In this document: in pieces, positions 36,403 through 44,716 of the stretch
Position numbering within the stretch: the stretch's first letter is position 1
Layout of the letters: every line of letters begins with the position of its first letter
Assembly (NCBI GenBank): GCA_017525035.1
Contig: JAFXTH010000015.1
Location: forward strand, 27,147 to 91,146
DNA from: Bacilli bacterium
GTDB taxonomy: Bacteria; Bacillota_I; Bacilli_A; RF39; UBA660
DNA: 64,000 nt
Direction of reading: 5' to 3'
The notes under the pieces: model-generated
The model's input: the letters and a program-made list of their open reading frames with translations, nothing else
Database searches by the model: none
What the model was told of the DNA's origin: nothing
Translations under genes and position numbers: made by a program

Positions 36403-37185
36403 ATGGAAGTATTTATAGTTACATTAGTAATAATATTATTATGTGTATTACCTGGATGTATAGTACAAGTCAATCAATATGAAAGAGGAGTATTATTCTC
36501 TCGTGGTAAATTTAAAAAAGTATTAAAACCTGGATGGAATTTTGTTATTCCAATATTCCAAAGCTACAAAAAAGTAGATATAAGAACAAAAGCAGATGAC
36601 GTTCCTGCTCAAGAAGCAATCACTAAGGATAACGTTTCTGTTAAGATTAATGCAGTTTTATACTACAAAATATTTGATGCATCTAAGGCAATTCTAGAAG
36701 TTGAAAACTATTATTATGCTACTGGGCAACTTGCTCAAACAACAATGAGAAATGCTGTTGGTAGTGTTACTCTTGATGAACTTTTAGGAGAAAGGGAAAA
36801 AATATCTGCACAAATTTGTAAGATAATCGATGAGTTAACTGACCCATGGGGTATCAAAGTTGAAAATGTTGAGTTAAAAGATATTTCACTTCCTGATGAA
36901 ATGCAAAGAGTTATTGCTAAAGTTGCTGAGGCAGAACGTGAGAAACAAGCAGTTATCACTAAGGCAGTTGGAGAAGTTGAAGCATCTAAAAACTTAGCAG
37001 AAGCTGCAGAAAATATGGCATCTGTGCCTGGTGCACTTCACTTAAGAACTTTATCAACAATTAATGATGTTTCAAGTGACCAATCAAATACAATTATATT
37101 TGCAATACCAATTGAAGTATTAAGAGCATTTGAAGGATCAAAGGTAAAAGATATCGTATCTAAAGTTATAGATAAAAAAGAGTAG
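36403..37185 (+). CDS. SPFH/band 7 (stomatin-like) membrane protein
   Basis: A 260-residue slipin-type protein. One N-terminal hydrophobic segment (residues 3-21) is followed by a band 7 domain: VNQYERGVLFSRGKFKKVLK, PGWNFVIPIF, and TMRNAVGSVTLDELLGER. The C-terminal part has the Ala/Glu-rich helix EAEREKQAVITKAVGEVEAS. Family members form oligomeric rings in membranes, often with an NfeD-type protease partner; none is adjacent here. It begins one base after the pgi stop and ends at a terminator, so it appears to be the last gene of the glucan synthase-pgi operon. Confidence 0.92.
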   Translation: MEVFIVTLVIILLCVLPGCIVQVNQYERGVLFSRGKFKKVLKPGWNFVIPIFQSYKKVDIRTKADDVPAQEAITKDNVSVKINAVLYYKIFDASKAILEVENYYYATGQLAQTTMRNAVGSVTLDELLGEREKISAQICKIIDELTDPWGIKVENVELKDISLPDEMQRVIAKVAEAEREKQAVITKAVGEVEASKNLAEAAENMASVPGALHLRTLSTINDVSSDQSNTIIFAIPIEVLRAFEGSKVKDIVSKVIDKKE

Positions 37186-37200
37186 TGATACTCTTTTTTT
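37174..37200 (+). terminator. terminator after the SPFH gene
   Basis: Eleven-pair stem AAAAAAGAGTA / TACTCTTTTTT with loop GTGA. The stop codon is within the stem. Confidence 0.85.
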
Positions 37201-37201
37201 A

Positions 37202-37210
37202 TGTTATAAT
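37202..37210 (+). promoter_or_regulatory. extended -10 promoter for the 37237 gene
   Basis: TGTTATAAT starts two bases after the terminator T-tract. Confidence 0.5.
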
Positions 37211-37236
37211 TTAATTAAATAATAGGAGGTAAATAT

Positions 37237-37950
37237 ATGGAAAATGAAACTAACAAAAAACAAACATTTGCAATTTTCTCAGTAGTATTTATTATCGCAC
37301 TTTTAATTGGTTTAGGAATTGGGTTCTTACTATTTAGTACTGGTAATAAAGATACTAATACAAATACCAATACCAATGCCAATACTAACAAAGAAGATGA
37401 CGGTGAGAAAAAAGAATTGAGTGAAGAAACAAAAGAAGAACTTAAAAAAATAGCACAAATTGAATCAGGCAGTGAATTAATGTCTCCTTTATATGGTAAA
37501 GGTGGATTTATTAGTTATTTTGAAGATGAAGACAAATTATCTACTATATATTTTTATGCACTAAATAACGGATTAACTACTACTGTGACAGGAGAAGAGA
37601 CTGAATACTGTTCTGGTGGAAGTGGTAAATGTGTTGCAATAAGTAAAGAGAACTTTACACAAATAGCTAAGAAATATGGATTAAGTGATTTTGAACCAAA
37701 TTTAAGGGAATATAATGGATTATATCTATTTACTTATGGTGGTTGGGCAGTAGAAGATTTAAGTGTTGTTCATAATTATTATTTTATTACTACAGGACCA
37801 GGAGTAGATATTATTGATAATATAACTTATAAGCCTAACTATCCTAATGGAACTGAAAGGAAAGAAAAAAGAGAATTCACTTTCCATATAGATACGGATA
37901 CAAATGAATACTATTTGGCATCAGCATACGAAATACATGATATAGAATAA
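37237..37950 (+). CDS. membrane-anchored extracytoplasmic protein with Asn-Thr linker
   Basis: A 237-residue protein. One N-terminal membrane segment (about residues 10-32) is followed by a low-complexity linker of alternating Asn and Thr (DTNTNTNTNANTNK) and an acidic stretch. The ~160-residue outside domain has a likely disulfide pair in EYCSGGSGKCVAIS. The Asn-Thr repeat is encoded by near-identical six-base units (AATACC/AATACA), so it is a potential site of length variation. No family recognised. Start ATG 37237 follows AGGAGGT. It is monocistronic between two terminators. Confidence 0.7.
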   Translation: MENETNKKQTFAIFSVVFIIALLIGLGIGFLLFSTGNKDTNTNTNTNANTNKEDDGEKKELSEETKEELKKIAQIESGSELMSPLYGKGGFISYFEDEDKLSTIYFYALNNGLTTTVTGEETEYCSGGSGKCVAISKENFTQIAKKYGLSDFEPNLREYNGLYLFTYGGWAVEDLSVVHNYYFITTGPGVDIIDNITYKPNYPNGTERKEKREFTFHIDTDTNEYYLASAYEIHDIE

Positions 37951-37974
37951 AACAGAAAGAAATTTCTGTTTTTT
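37949..37974 (+). terminator. terminator after the 37237 gene
   Basis: AAAACAGAAA / TTTCTGTTTT stem with loop GAAA and a TT tail. Confidence 0.8.
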
Positions 37975-38054
37975 AATTTTCACTAAATTTTCACGATTTT
38001 CACAGATATATTTCAATATAGTTTTATAGAATTAATGTGCAAAGGAGGAAAGAA

Positions 38055-38747
38055 ATGTACGAAAATGTTTTCAATAGAGTAGAACAAAAATACATTTTAA
38101 GTGAACAAGATAGAGTCAAATTATTTAATAAGATAAATAAGCACTTAAGGAAAGATATTTATTATGATAGTTTAATTTCAAATATATATTTTGATGGTAA
38201 TAATAATGAGTCAATTATTAATTCTTTAGAGAAACCTTTATATAAAGATAAAGTTAGATTAAGAAGTTATGGAATTGTTAAAAAGAATTCAAAAGTATTT
38301 TTTGAAATAAAGAATAAATATAAAGGAGTTGTTGGTAAAAGAAGAATAATGATTAATCTAAAAGATTATTATGATTATTTAGATGGTAAAAGTAATATTG
38401 ATAATCAAATAATGAAAGAGATTGATTATTTAATTAAACATTATAAACTAAAGCCAGCAATAATGATTGCGTATCATCGATTTAGTTATGTTGGATTAGA
38501 AGATAATAATCTTAGAATAACTTTTGATAATGATTTAACGAGTAGAAGAAATGATTTAAGATTAGAAAATGGAATACATGGTGAAAAATATTTTAAGAAT
38601 AATGAAACAATAATGGAAATAAAGACCTTGGGTGGATATCCTTTGTGGCTTTCTAAGGCATTATCTGAGTTAAAGATATTTCCTAATTCATTTTCTAAAT
38701 ATGGATCAATATATAGCAAAGAAGTAATGGAGGGAGTATATGCTTAA
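38055..38747 (+). CDS. VTC-domain protein (polyphosphate polymerase-like)
   Basis: A 230-residue cytoplasmic protein of the VTC tunnel fold. Characteristic pieces are NRVEQKYILS at the start, KVRLRSYG, FFEIKNKYKG, MIAYHRFSYVG, a central RITFDNDL, then MEIKTLGGYP and FSKYGSIY. These supply the basic tunnel and acidic metal ligands of the polyphosphate polymerase family. Polyphosphate or another phosphoanhydride product is expected but unproven. ATG 38055 is behind AAAGGAGG; an upstream GTG adds only the ribosome site. It overlaps the DUF4956 gene by eight bases, a common pairing in Firmicutes. Confidence 0.87.
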   Translation: MYENVFNRVEQKYILSEQDRVKLFNKINKHLRKDIYYDSLISNIYFDGNNNESIINSLEKPLYKDKVRLRSYGIVKKNSKVFFEIKNKYKGVVGKRRIMINLKDYYDYLDGKSNIDNQIMKEIDYLIKHYKLKPAIMIAYHRFSYVGLEDNNLRITFDNDLTSRRNDLRLENGIHGEKYFKNNETIMEIKTLGGYPLWLSKALSELKIFPNSFSKYGSIYSKEVMEGVYA

Positions 38748-39408
38748 TAGTATTTTTACAAATGGAATAGAAAGTTCTGATATTGTATCAGTATTAATAT
38801 GTTCTTTGGTATCAATTATTTTAGGTTTTGCTTTAGCAATAATCTATAAACATACAGAAAGAGGTAGTAAACATTTCTTGGTAAGTTTAAGTATCTTGCC
38901 AGTAATTGTGCAAACAATTATTATGTTAGTAAATGGTAACTTGGGAATGTCTGTAGCAATAGCAGGATCATTTAGTCTAATAAGATTCAGAAGTGTTGCA
39001 GGTACTTCAAAAGAAATAGTAATGGTTTTCTTAGCAATGACAATTGGTGTTGCAACAGGAATGGGCTATGTTTGGTTTGCAGCAATAATGACAGCTTTAG
39101 TTTTACTAATTTGGTTTGTACTTGTTAAAAGCTCAATATTTGAAAACTACGAAGAAAAGATTTTAAAAATAACTATTCCTGAATCTTTAGACTACACAAA
39201 TGTATTTGATGATATATTTAGTGAATTTGTTACTAAATATACACTTGATCAAGTTAAGACAACTAATATGGGAAGTTTATTTGATTTAACATATAATATT
39301 GTTTTAAAGAATGGAATAGATGAGAAAAAGTTCTTAGATGAAATAAGAACGAGAAATGGTAATTTGAAAGTAATGCTTTCACATCCATTATCAAATGAAT
39401 TATTATAA
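38740..39408 (+). CDS. DUF4956 membrane protein
   Basis: A 222-residue protein with about four membrane segments in the first 130 residues, including AGSFSLIRFRSVAGTSKEIV, a hallmark of the DUF4956 family. A soluble C-terminal domain of ~90 residues follows. The function is unknown. The family is repeatedly linked to VTC-domain proteins and to CotH-type or beta-helix surface proteins, which suggests a membrane partner for the VTC enzyme. Its ATG lies within the last eight bases of the VTC gene, and 12 bases separate it from the next gene. Confidence 0.88.
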   Translation: MLNSIFTNGIESSDIVSVLICSLVSIILGFALAIIYKHTERGSKHFLVSLSILPVIVQTIIMLVNGNLGMSVAIAGSFSLIRFRSVAGTSKEIVMVFLAMTIGVATGMGYVWFAAIMTALVLLIWFVLVKSSIFENYEEKILKITIPESLDYTNVFDDIFSEFVTKYTLDQVKTTNMGSLFDLTYNIVLKNGIDEKKFLDEIRTRNGNLKVMLSHPLSNELL

Positions 39409-39420
39409 GGAGGAGATAAA

Positions 39421-40566
39421 ATGAAAAAGAAAATAATATTTATTATTGCAAGTATTATAGTAGTTATATCCTTAGTTGTATTGTTGTTTGTATATCTAAA
39501 TAGTAAATCATCAAATAACACTAGTGGATCAAACTCTAATAATAAAATTAATATAGAAGAAAATAATGTAGATTGGGATTCAAACGAAGAAAAAGAGGTG
39601 ACTAATTCTGAAAATGGTATTACAATTACAGAAAGTGGAACATATACACTAACTGGAGAGATAAATGGTCAAGTTGTTATCAATAGCAGTGGAAATGTTA
39701 AAATAATTTTGGATAACGTTACGATTAACTCTAGTAAGGGGCCATGTATATTAGTTAAAGAAGCAGATAATGTACTTATTTTCTTACAATCAGATACAGT
39801 TAATACATTAACAGATTCAGCTAATTATTCTGGATATGAAGATGAAGTAGGAGTTATATTTAGTCATGATGATTTAACACTTGATGGTGAAGGTACATTA
39901 AAGATAACTGCTAATATGGAAGATGGAATTGTATCAAAAGATGATTTAACAATTAATAATGGTACTTATGTTATTACTTCTAAAGATGATGCGATTAGAG
40001 GAAAAGATTCTGTTCATATTACAAATGGAACATTTACAATTGTTGCTGGTGGAGATGGAATAAAATCTAGTAATGATACTGATGCATCAAAAGGATATGT
40101 ATATATAGAAGGTGGAGATATTAATATCAAGAGTGGTAGTGATGGAATTCAAGCAATTACAAAATTAATTATTGATGATGGTAATATTACAACTAATTCA
40201 TTAGAAGGACTTGAAGCAACATATATAGTTATAAATGGGGGAACAACTAATATTACTGCAACTGATGATGGAATTAATGCTTCTAAAAAATCAACATTCA
40301 TGACACCAACTATAGAAATTAATGGTGGTAATCTTACTGTTAAAATGGGTCAAGGAGATACTGATGCTTTAGATGCAAACGGAAACCTTTATATAAATGG
40401 CGGAACAATTAATATTACAGCACAAAGTCCATTTGATTATGATAAAGAAGGAAAATTAAATGGCGGAGAAGTGTATGTTAATGGACAAAAAGTAACTCAA
40501 TTAACTAGCCAAATGATGGGTGGTCAAATGGGAGGACAACCTGGAGGCCATGGTGGAAGAAGATAG
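39421..40566 (+). CDS. surface beta-helix 'carbohydrate-binding domain' protein
   Basis: A 381-residue exported or anchored protein of the DUF4353-like group. A hydrophobic N-terminal segment (residues 4-25) is followed by a Ser/Asn-rich linker and a long domain built from recurring short repeats. Each repeat ends in a turn such as EDGIVSK, DDAIRGK, GDGIKSS, SDGIQAI, LEGLEAT, DDGINAS or TDALDAN, spaced about 20-30 residues apart. This is the look of a right-handed parallel beta-helix. The tail is Gly/Gln/Met-rich (MMGGQMGGQPGGHGGRR). It completes the VTC-DUF4956 locus. Ligand binding is inferred from family naming only. Confidence 0.82.
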   Translation: MKKKIIFIIASIIVVISLVVLLFVYLNSKSSNNTSGSNSNNKINIEENNVDWDSNEEKEVTNSENGITITESGTYTLTGEINGQVVINSSGNVKIILDNVTINSSKGPCILVKEADNVLIFLQSDTVNTLTDSANYSGYEDEVGVIFSHDDLTLDGEGTLKITANMEDGIVSKDDLTINNGTYVITSKDDAIRGKDSVHITNGTFTIVAGGDGIKSSNDTDASKGYVYIEGGDINIKSGSDGIQAITKLIIDDGNITTNSLEGLEATYIVINGGTTNITATDDGINASKKSTFMTPTIEINGGNLTVKMGQGDTDALDANGNLYINGGTINITAQSPFDYDKEGKLNGGEVYVNGQKVTQLTSQMMGGQMGGQPGGHGGRR

Positions 40567-40584
40567 AATAATCTTCTTTTTTTT
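40557..40584 (+). terminator. terminator after the VTC locus
   Basis: AAGAAGAT / ATCTTCTT stem with loop AGAATA and an eight-T tail. Confidence 0.8.
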
Positions 40585-40592
40585 GCTATAAT
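40584..40592 (+). promoter_or_regulatory. extended -10 promoter for the phosphodiesterase-gmk region
   Basis: TGCTATAAT is continuous with the terminator T-tract and lies 15 bases before the next ATG. Confidence 0.5.
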
Positions 40593-40607
40593 TAATTAGG
40601 TGATATT

Positions 40608-41120
40608 ATGAAAATAATGTTTATATCAGATATACATGGATCAGTTGATTCTTTAACTAGAATTAAAGAGATTTATGATATAGAAAAACCTAATGAATTA
40701 ATTATTTTGGGAGATGTTTATCTTGGAGGTTTTAATTCAATAGATGAATTAAATGATATTTTAGAAAGCATTAATAATAAAATTGTTATAAGGGGTAATT
40801 GTGATAGTGAAGTTGATGTTTTAACATCTCCTTTAATGTTTATTGACTATTATTATGATACTTTATTTGGTAAGAAATTCTTTTGTACTCATGGACATAT
40901 TTATAATATATCAAGATTTCCAAATAAAGATTTTGATGTAATGGTAAGTGGCCATACTCATAGAGGAATGATACTTAAGGATAATGGAAAATATTTTTTG
41001 AATCCTGGCTCTATTTCTAGACCTAGAGGAGATAGTGATAAAAGTTTTATGATTATTGACGATAGTGGAATATATCTTAAAGATTTAGATAATAATATTA
41101 TTGATAAATTAAGTTGGTAA
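40608..41120 (+). CDS. YfcE/MJ0936-type metallophosphoesterase
   Basis: A 170-residue calcineurin-fold phosphodiesterase. Metal-binding motifs are in order: SDIHGS (residues 6-11), GDVYLGG, RGNCDSE, CTHGH and SGHTHRG. The length and compact set fit the YfcE/YsnB family, which hydrolyses phosphodiesters in vitro; the natural substrate is unknown. Start ATG 40608 follows AGGTGAT. It lies 27 bases before gmk and probably shares its transcript. Confidence 0.9.
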   Translation: MKIMFISDIHGSVDSLTRIKEIYDIEKPNELIILGDVYLGGFNSIDELNDILESINNKIVIRGNCDSEVDVLTSPLMFIDYYYDTLFGKKFFCTHGHIYNISRFPNKDFDVMVSGHTHRGMILKDNGKYFLNPGSISRPRGDSDKSFMIIDDSGIYLKDLDNNIIDKLSW

Positions 41121-41147
41121 ACCTATAATATACGTAAGGAGAGATTT

Positions 41148-41801
41148 ATGAAAAAGAAGAAACCTGGTTGTGGTAGTTTAATTATTTTATCTGGACCTAG
41201 TGGTGCAGGTAAAGGAACAATTCATAATGAACTTTTAAAAAGAAATAAAAGACTTAAATATTCTGTTTCTATGACTTCAAGAGCACCAAGAGATGGTGAA
41301 GTTAATGGAAAAGATTATTATTTTGTTACTGAAGAAGAATTTAAACAAGAAATAGAAAAAGATAGTTTTGTTGAATACGCTATTGTACATGGTAACTATT
41401 ATGGTACTTTAAAAAGAGAAGTAGAAAAAGATTTAAACGATGGCTATGATGTTATTCTTGAGATAGATATTCAAGGAGCCCTTGCTATTAAGAATAAGAA
41501 AGTAGATGGAATATTTATCTTTATTATGCCTCCATCAATGAGAGAACTAAGAGATAGACTTGTTAAAAGAGGTACTGAAACTAAAGATAAAATTATAGAA
41601 AGATTTAAGAATGCTTATAAAGAAATAAATTCCATTTCTAAATATAACTATGTAGTTATAAATGATGAGGTAGAGAAGGCTGTTGTAAAAGTTGAAGCTA
41701 TTATGCTTGCAGAGCGATGCAGGGTAGATAGACTTGAAGAATTTGAAGTAAATAATGAAGAAGAATTAATTCATGAATTATTAACAGATTTTAATAAATA
41801 A
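41148..41801 (+). CDS. gmk: guanylate kinase
   Basis: A 217-residue enzyme phosphorylating GMP to GDP. The P-loop is SGPSGAGKGT (residues 15-24). The GMP-binding region reads SMTSRAPRDGEVNGKDYYFV and YAIVHGNYYGT, and the catalytic lid arginines lie near LRDRLVKRGTETKDKI. The N-terminus carries a short extra basic stretch (MKKKKPGCGS). Start ATG 41148 follows AAGGAGAG. There is no rpoZ or priA neighbour as in Bacillus; a tRNA gene follows nine bases downstream. Confidence 0.95.
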   Translation: MKKKKPGCGSLIILSGPSGAGKGTIHNELLKRNKRLKYSVSMTSRAPRDGEVNGKDYYFVTEEEFKQEIEKDSFVEYAIVHGNYYGTLKREVEKDLNDGYDVILEIDIQGALAIKNKKVDGIFIFIMPPSMRELRDRLVKRGTETKDKIIERFKNAYKEINSISKYNYVVINDEVEKAVVKVEAIMLAERCRVDRLEEFEVNNEEELIHELLTDFNK

Positions 41802-41810
41802 TTCTTTTTT

Positions 41811-41886
41811 GCTGAAATAGCTCAGTTGGTAGAGCAATCGTCTCGTAAGCGATAGGTCGGAGGTTCAATCCCTCTTTTCAGCACCA
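41811..41886 (+). tRNA. tRNA-Thr (anticodon CGT)
   Basis: A complete cloverleaf: acceptor GCTGAAA / TTTCAGC, D-arm GCTC-AGTTGGTA-GAGC, and an anticodon stem ATCGT / GCGAT around loop CTCGTAA, giving anticodon CGT (reads ACG). The T-arm is GGAGG-TTCAATC-CCTCT. The discriminator A at 41883 is followed by an encoded CCA. Confidence 0.93.
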
Positions 41887-41895
41887 TTGTAAATG

Positions 41896-41920
41896 AATAC
41901 AACTTATGTTGTATTTTTTT
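41896..41920 (+). terminator. terminator after tRNA-Thr
   Basis: AATACAAC / GTTGTATT stem with loop TTAT and a T-run. Confidence 0.8.
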
Positions 41921-41954
41921 AATGCCTCCTATATACTTATATTAGAGGTACAAC

Positions 41955-42665
41955 ATGAAAAAGATAATAATATATGACTTCGATGGTACACTTACGCCTT
42001 TTCCAATGCCTAAGTTAGAGTTTTTAGAAAAATGTGGTTTTAAAGATGGACTTATGAATGAAGAATTTGGCAAAAGAGTAGCTGAAATATCTAAAAGAAG
42101 TAATGTTGATAAATATAGAGCACTTTATGAAGCACTACTTTCATTACTTAATGAAAAAAATATTAGACTTGATAATAAAACTTTGGCACTGGGTAGTGAT
42201 AAAGTTATCTATAACAAAGGTGTTGAAGAGTTTTTAGAATATCTTAATAATAATGGTGTTTCTAATTATTTACTTAGTTCTGGTATTAAACCATTTCTAT
42301 ATAATGTTTCTATTGCACCACTATTTAAAGATATATATGCAACTACATTTAAATATGATAAAGACATAGTAGTTAACGTTGATTTTTTAATGAGTGATCT
42401 TAATAAAGTAGAAGCAATTAAGGATATAATGAGAGTTAATAATATAAAAGATTGCAGTGATATTATCTATATTGGTGATGGCCTTACTGATTACTTTGCA
42501 ATGGAGTTTGTTGTTAACAATAATGGTAAGACTATATTCGTTTATAAAGATTATAATGAAGAATATATTAATAAAATGAAGAGTGTTATTAGTTATCATA
42601 CAAAGAATGATTTTTCTTTGAATAAGGAGCTAGTATCAATTGTTAAAGAACTATGTGATTTATAG
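41955..42665 (+). CDS. HAD-superfamily phosphatase-like protein
   Basis: A 236-residue haloacid-dehalogenase-fold protein resembling phosphoserine phosphatases. Motif I is YDFDGTLT (residues 7-14) with both Asp, motif II is LLSSGI, and motif IV is IYIGDGLTDYFAM. The motif III lysine may be the one in the MSDLNKVEAIKD segment. The helical cap lies between motifs I and II. The substrate is unknown. It starts at ATG 41955 with TTAGAGGT upstream, 34 bases past the tRNA terminator tail, and is followed within eight bases by a nucleoside phosphorylase, so a nucleotide-salvage role is possible. Confidence 0.82.
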   Translation: MKKIIIYDFDGTLTPFPMPKLEFLEKCGFKDGLMNEEFGKRVAEISKRSNVDKYRALYEALLSLLNEKNIRLDNKTLALGSDKVIYNKGVEEFLEYLNNNGVSNYLLSSGIKPFLYNVSIAPLFKDIYATTFKYDKDIVVNVDFLMSDLNKVEAIKDIMRVNNIKDCSDIIYIGDGLTDYFAMEFVVNNNGKTIFVYKDYNEEYINKMKSVISYHTKNDFSLNKELVSIVKELCDL

Positions 42666-42673
42666 GAGGATAT

Positions 42674-43441
42674 ATGATATTAGAAGATTTTGATGAATGT
42701 AAGACATCCACTTTTGATCCTAATGAAGTTGAAAACGTTATACCTAATTTTCCTAAAATTGGCATTACTTGTTTTTCAAGAAAACTCTTTGAAAGATGTA
42801 TAAAAGCATTCGATGCAGAAGAAATAGCACTTTCTAAAAATGGTAATGGTAATGAGCCAGTATATAAAATTAATTATAAAGGACTTGATATAGCATTCTT
42901 TATGTCTAGGGTAGGAGCTCCTGCTTGCATAGTGGCATATGAAGAATTAATTGCTATGGGACTTGAGAAATTAATTATGTTTGGTACTTGCGGTGTTTTA
43001 GACAGCAGAATAGATGACTTAGCAATAATAATACCAACAAGTGCAGTAAGAGATGAAGGAACAAGTTATCATTATGCACCTAGTAGTGAAGAAATTAGTG
43101 TTAATGAAAAGTATATTAATGACTTTGTTGAAATACTTGAAAAAAATGGATGTACTTATACTAAAGGTAAAGTATGGACAACAGATGCACCTTATAGAGA
43201 AACAAGAGCAAAAGTATTGAAAAGAAAAGAGCAAGGATGCATATGTGTAGATATGGAATGTTCTGCTATGAGTGCAGTATCTAAGTTTAGAGAAAAAGAA
43301 TTATTTCAATTTTTCTATGCAGCTGATAACTTAGATTCTGAGAAATGGGACACTAGAAGTTTAGGTAACGATGCTAGGTTATCTGAGAAAGAAAAAATTA
43401 TTTATTTGGCACTAGAATTAGCATTAAAAATGAAAGATTAA
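42674..43441 (+). CDS. nucleoside phosphorylase (uridine phosphorylase-like)
   Basis: A 255-residue PNP/UDP-family enzyme that splits nucleosides with phosphate. Features are SRVGAPACIVAYEELIAMG, MFGTCGVLDSRI, RDEGTSYHY (phosphate/ribose site) and VDMECSAMSAVSKF, where the Glu binds the ribose hydroxyls. The RDEGTSYHY form is more like uridine phosphorylases than purine-specific ones, but base specificity cannot be settled from sequence. AGGAGG precedes ATG 42674, eight bases after the HAD gene. No terminator hairpin is obvious, and a new promoter follows. Confidence 0.85.
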   Translation: MILEDFDECKTSTFDPNEVENVIPNFPKIGITCFSRKLFERCIKAFDAEEIALSKNGNGNEPVYKINYKGLDIAFFMSRVGAPACIVAYEELIAMGLEKLIMFGTCGVLDSRIDDLAIIIPTSAVRDEGTSYHYAPSSEEISVNEKYINDFVEILEKNGCTYTKGKVWTTDAPYRETRAKVLKRKEQGCICVDMECSAMSAVSKFREKELFQFFYAADNLDSEKWDTRSLGNDARLSEKEKIIYLALELALKMKD

Positions 43442-43452
43442 ACAATTTTAAC

Positions 43453-43480
43453 TTGTTTTATATTTCGTGATGTGTATAAT
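43453..43480 (+). promoter_or_regulatory. promoter for the receiver-domain gene
   Basis: TTGTTT (43453-43458), 16-base spacer, TATAAT (43475-43480). It is 26 bases before the ATG. Confidence 0.6.
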
Positions 43481-43506
43481 AAGTATTCATAAGTTGGGGG
43501 GATATT

Positions 43507-43980
43507 ATGAGAGTTTTATTTGTAGAAGATAACGCAGATAAGAAAGCTGAGATTTTGGCTCTATTAAGAAAATATGGTCTTGATAACTTTTGTATGAATG
43601 ATAATGCAAGAGATTGTTATTATGCTGCAACTGATTGTGATTATGATCTTTTTATATGCGATATGGACCTTCCTAGGAATGGAAGCTTTCCAATTGTTGA
43701 AGATGAATTAGAAGGTCTTAATTTAATGAAAGAATTGATGCGCAAGAGAATTTTTATACCTACTATAATATTCTCGCCATTAGAAGTGTCAAAAGATAAG
43801 TTAAGTCAATTAAAGAACGCCGGATATCCGTTAATCGGGCATGCTAAAAGTGCAACTGAACTTGATCAGTGTATGGAAGAAAAATTCTTTGATCCAGTAG
43901 ATGAGTCAGTAGAAGCTTATCTTGCACTTGCTAAAGTGCAACCTAGATTTAGAAGGAGCGAGCGTTTTACTGATAAATAA
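43507..43980 (+). CDS. stand-alone receiver-domain protein
   Basis: A 157-residue response-regulator-like protein with no output domain. The acidic pair is Glu7-Asp8 (FVEDNADK), the phospho-acceptor position is Asp52 in FICDMDLPRNG, and Lys is in GHAKSATEL. An insertion (NGSFPIVEDELEG) follows the phospho-site loop, and the C-terminal ~30 residues are a helical, basic tail (VQPRFRRSERF). No histidine kinase is adjacent. It sits 11 bases before an unknown gene, forming a two-gene unit. It may act by protein-protein interaction; phosphorylation is likely but unproven because the loop is atypical. Confidence 0.78.
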   Translation: MRVLFVEDNADKKAEILALLRKYGLDNFCMNDNARDCYYAATDCDYDLFICDMDLPRNGSFPIVEDELEGLNLMKELMRKRIFIPTIIFSPLEVSKDKLSQLKNAGYPLIGHAKSATELDQCMEEKFFDPVDESVEAYLALAKVQPRFRRSERFTDK

Positions 43981-43991
43981 GAGGTGAGTAT

Positions 43992-44633
43992 ATGATTTGT
44001 ACAGCAAACTATTCAAGTAAGTTTAATAGCAATACGCGTGTAGTATCCATTTCCTTAGATGGAGGAAATGAAGCTGGTTTTCGCGGGGAAGTTTGTAGTA
44101 AACTTATGCCTACAAAAAATAGTTTTGATATGTGGAAAAATAATCCTACTAAAAGAACTACAAAAAATAATAATACGTTTTTTGTAGAAGATTTTTACAA
44201 ACAGGTTTTATCTAAGTTAGATCCACAAGAAGTATATGATTCACTTGATGGAGCAATACTATTGTGTGAAGGTGATGCCAAAGACTTTTCACCTAGACAA
44301 GTAGTAGCTGCATGGTTTGAATTGTTGCTTGATATGGAAATTCCAGAAGTAAAATCAAATGGTGGGAAAATAGAGTTTTGTGAAAGAGATAAAACAGCTA
44401 AAGAGATTCTTTTTAATATACTAAAAGAAAAATATAAAGGTAGCGGATGTAATTCAGTAAGAGCTGCTTATTTAAATGAAAAGGCAAGACAGCTTATTGT
44501 TGCGTCATTTGATGTAAGAGATGAAGCAAAGAAAAGTGAATTAAAAGAAGCAGCAGTAGAATTAAAAACAGAAGCTATTTATGCTGAAATGGCATATAAT
44601 CATGATCCAGAAACGAAATTTAAATTCTTTTAA
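43992..44633 (+). CDS. unknown protein paired with the receiver protein
   Basis: A 213-residue soluble protein of no recognised family. Notable segments are MICTANYSSKFNSNTRVVSI at the start, GAILLCEGDAKDFSPRQVVA in the middle, and a C-terminal helical stretch (ARQLIVASFDVRDEAKKSEL). Five Cys residues are scattered without a metal pattern. ATG 43992 follows AAGAGGTGAG, only 11 bases after the receiver gene, so translation is probably coupled. I infer a functional partnership with the receiver protein but can name no activity. A terminator follows. Confidence 0.68.
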   Translation: MICTANYSSKFNSNTRVVSISLDGGNEAGFRGEVCSKLMPTKNSFDMWKNNPTKRTTKNNNTFFVEDFYKQVLSKLDPQEVYDSLDGAILLCEGDAKDFSPRQVVAAWFELLLDMEIPEVKSNGGKIEFCERDKTAKEILFNILKEKYKGSGCNSVRAAYLNEKARQLIVASFDVRDEAKKSELKEAAVELKTEAIYAEMAYNHDPETKFKFF

Positions 44634-44651
44634 AATGTAAAGTTTAGTAAT

Positions 44652-44685
44652 AAAACATTTATTTAATAGTAAATGTTTTATTTTT
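44652..44685 (+). terminator. terminator after the receiver/partner pair
   Basis: Ten-pair stem AAAACATTTA / TAAATGTTTT with an eight-base loop, then ATTTTT. Confidence 0.8.
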
Positions 44686-44716
44686 GCGTTAAAATATTAT
44701 TGGAGGATTGATGATT

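Noticed and set aside
37351..37396. Short tandem repeat considered as a CRISPR or intergenic repeat
   Set aside because: It is a simple coding repeat of Asn and Thr codons inside an open frame, with no spacers.
41811..41886. tRNA-Thr as an attachment site for an integrated element
   Set aside because: No integrase gene and no repeat of the tRNA 3' end was seen downstream; flanking genes are ordinary housekeeping genes.
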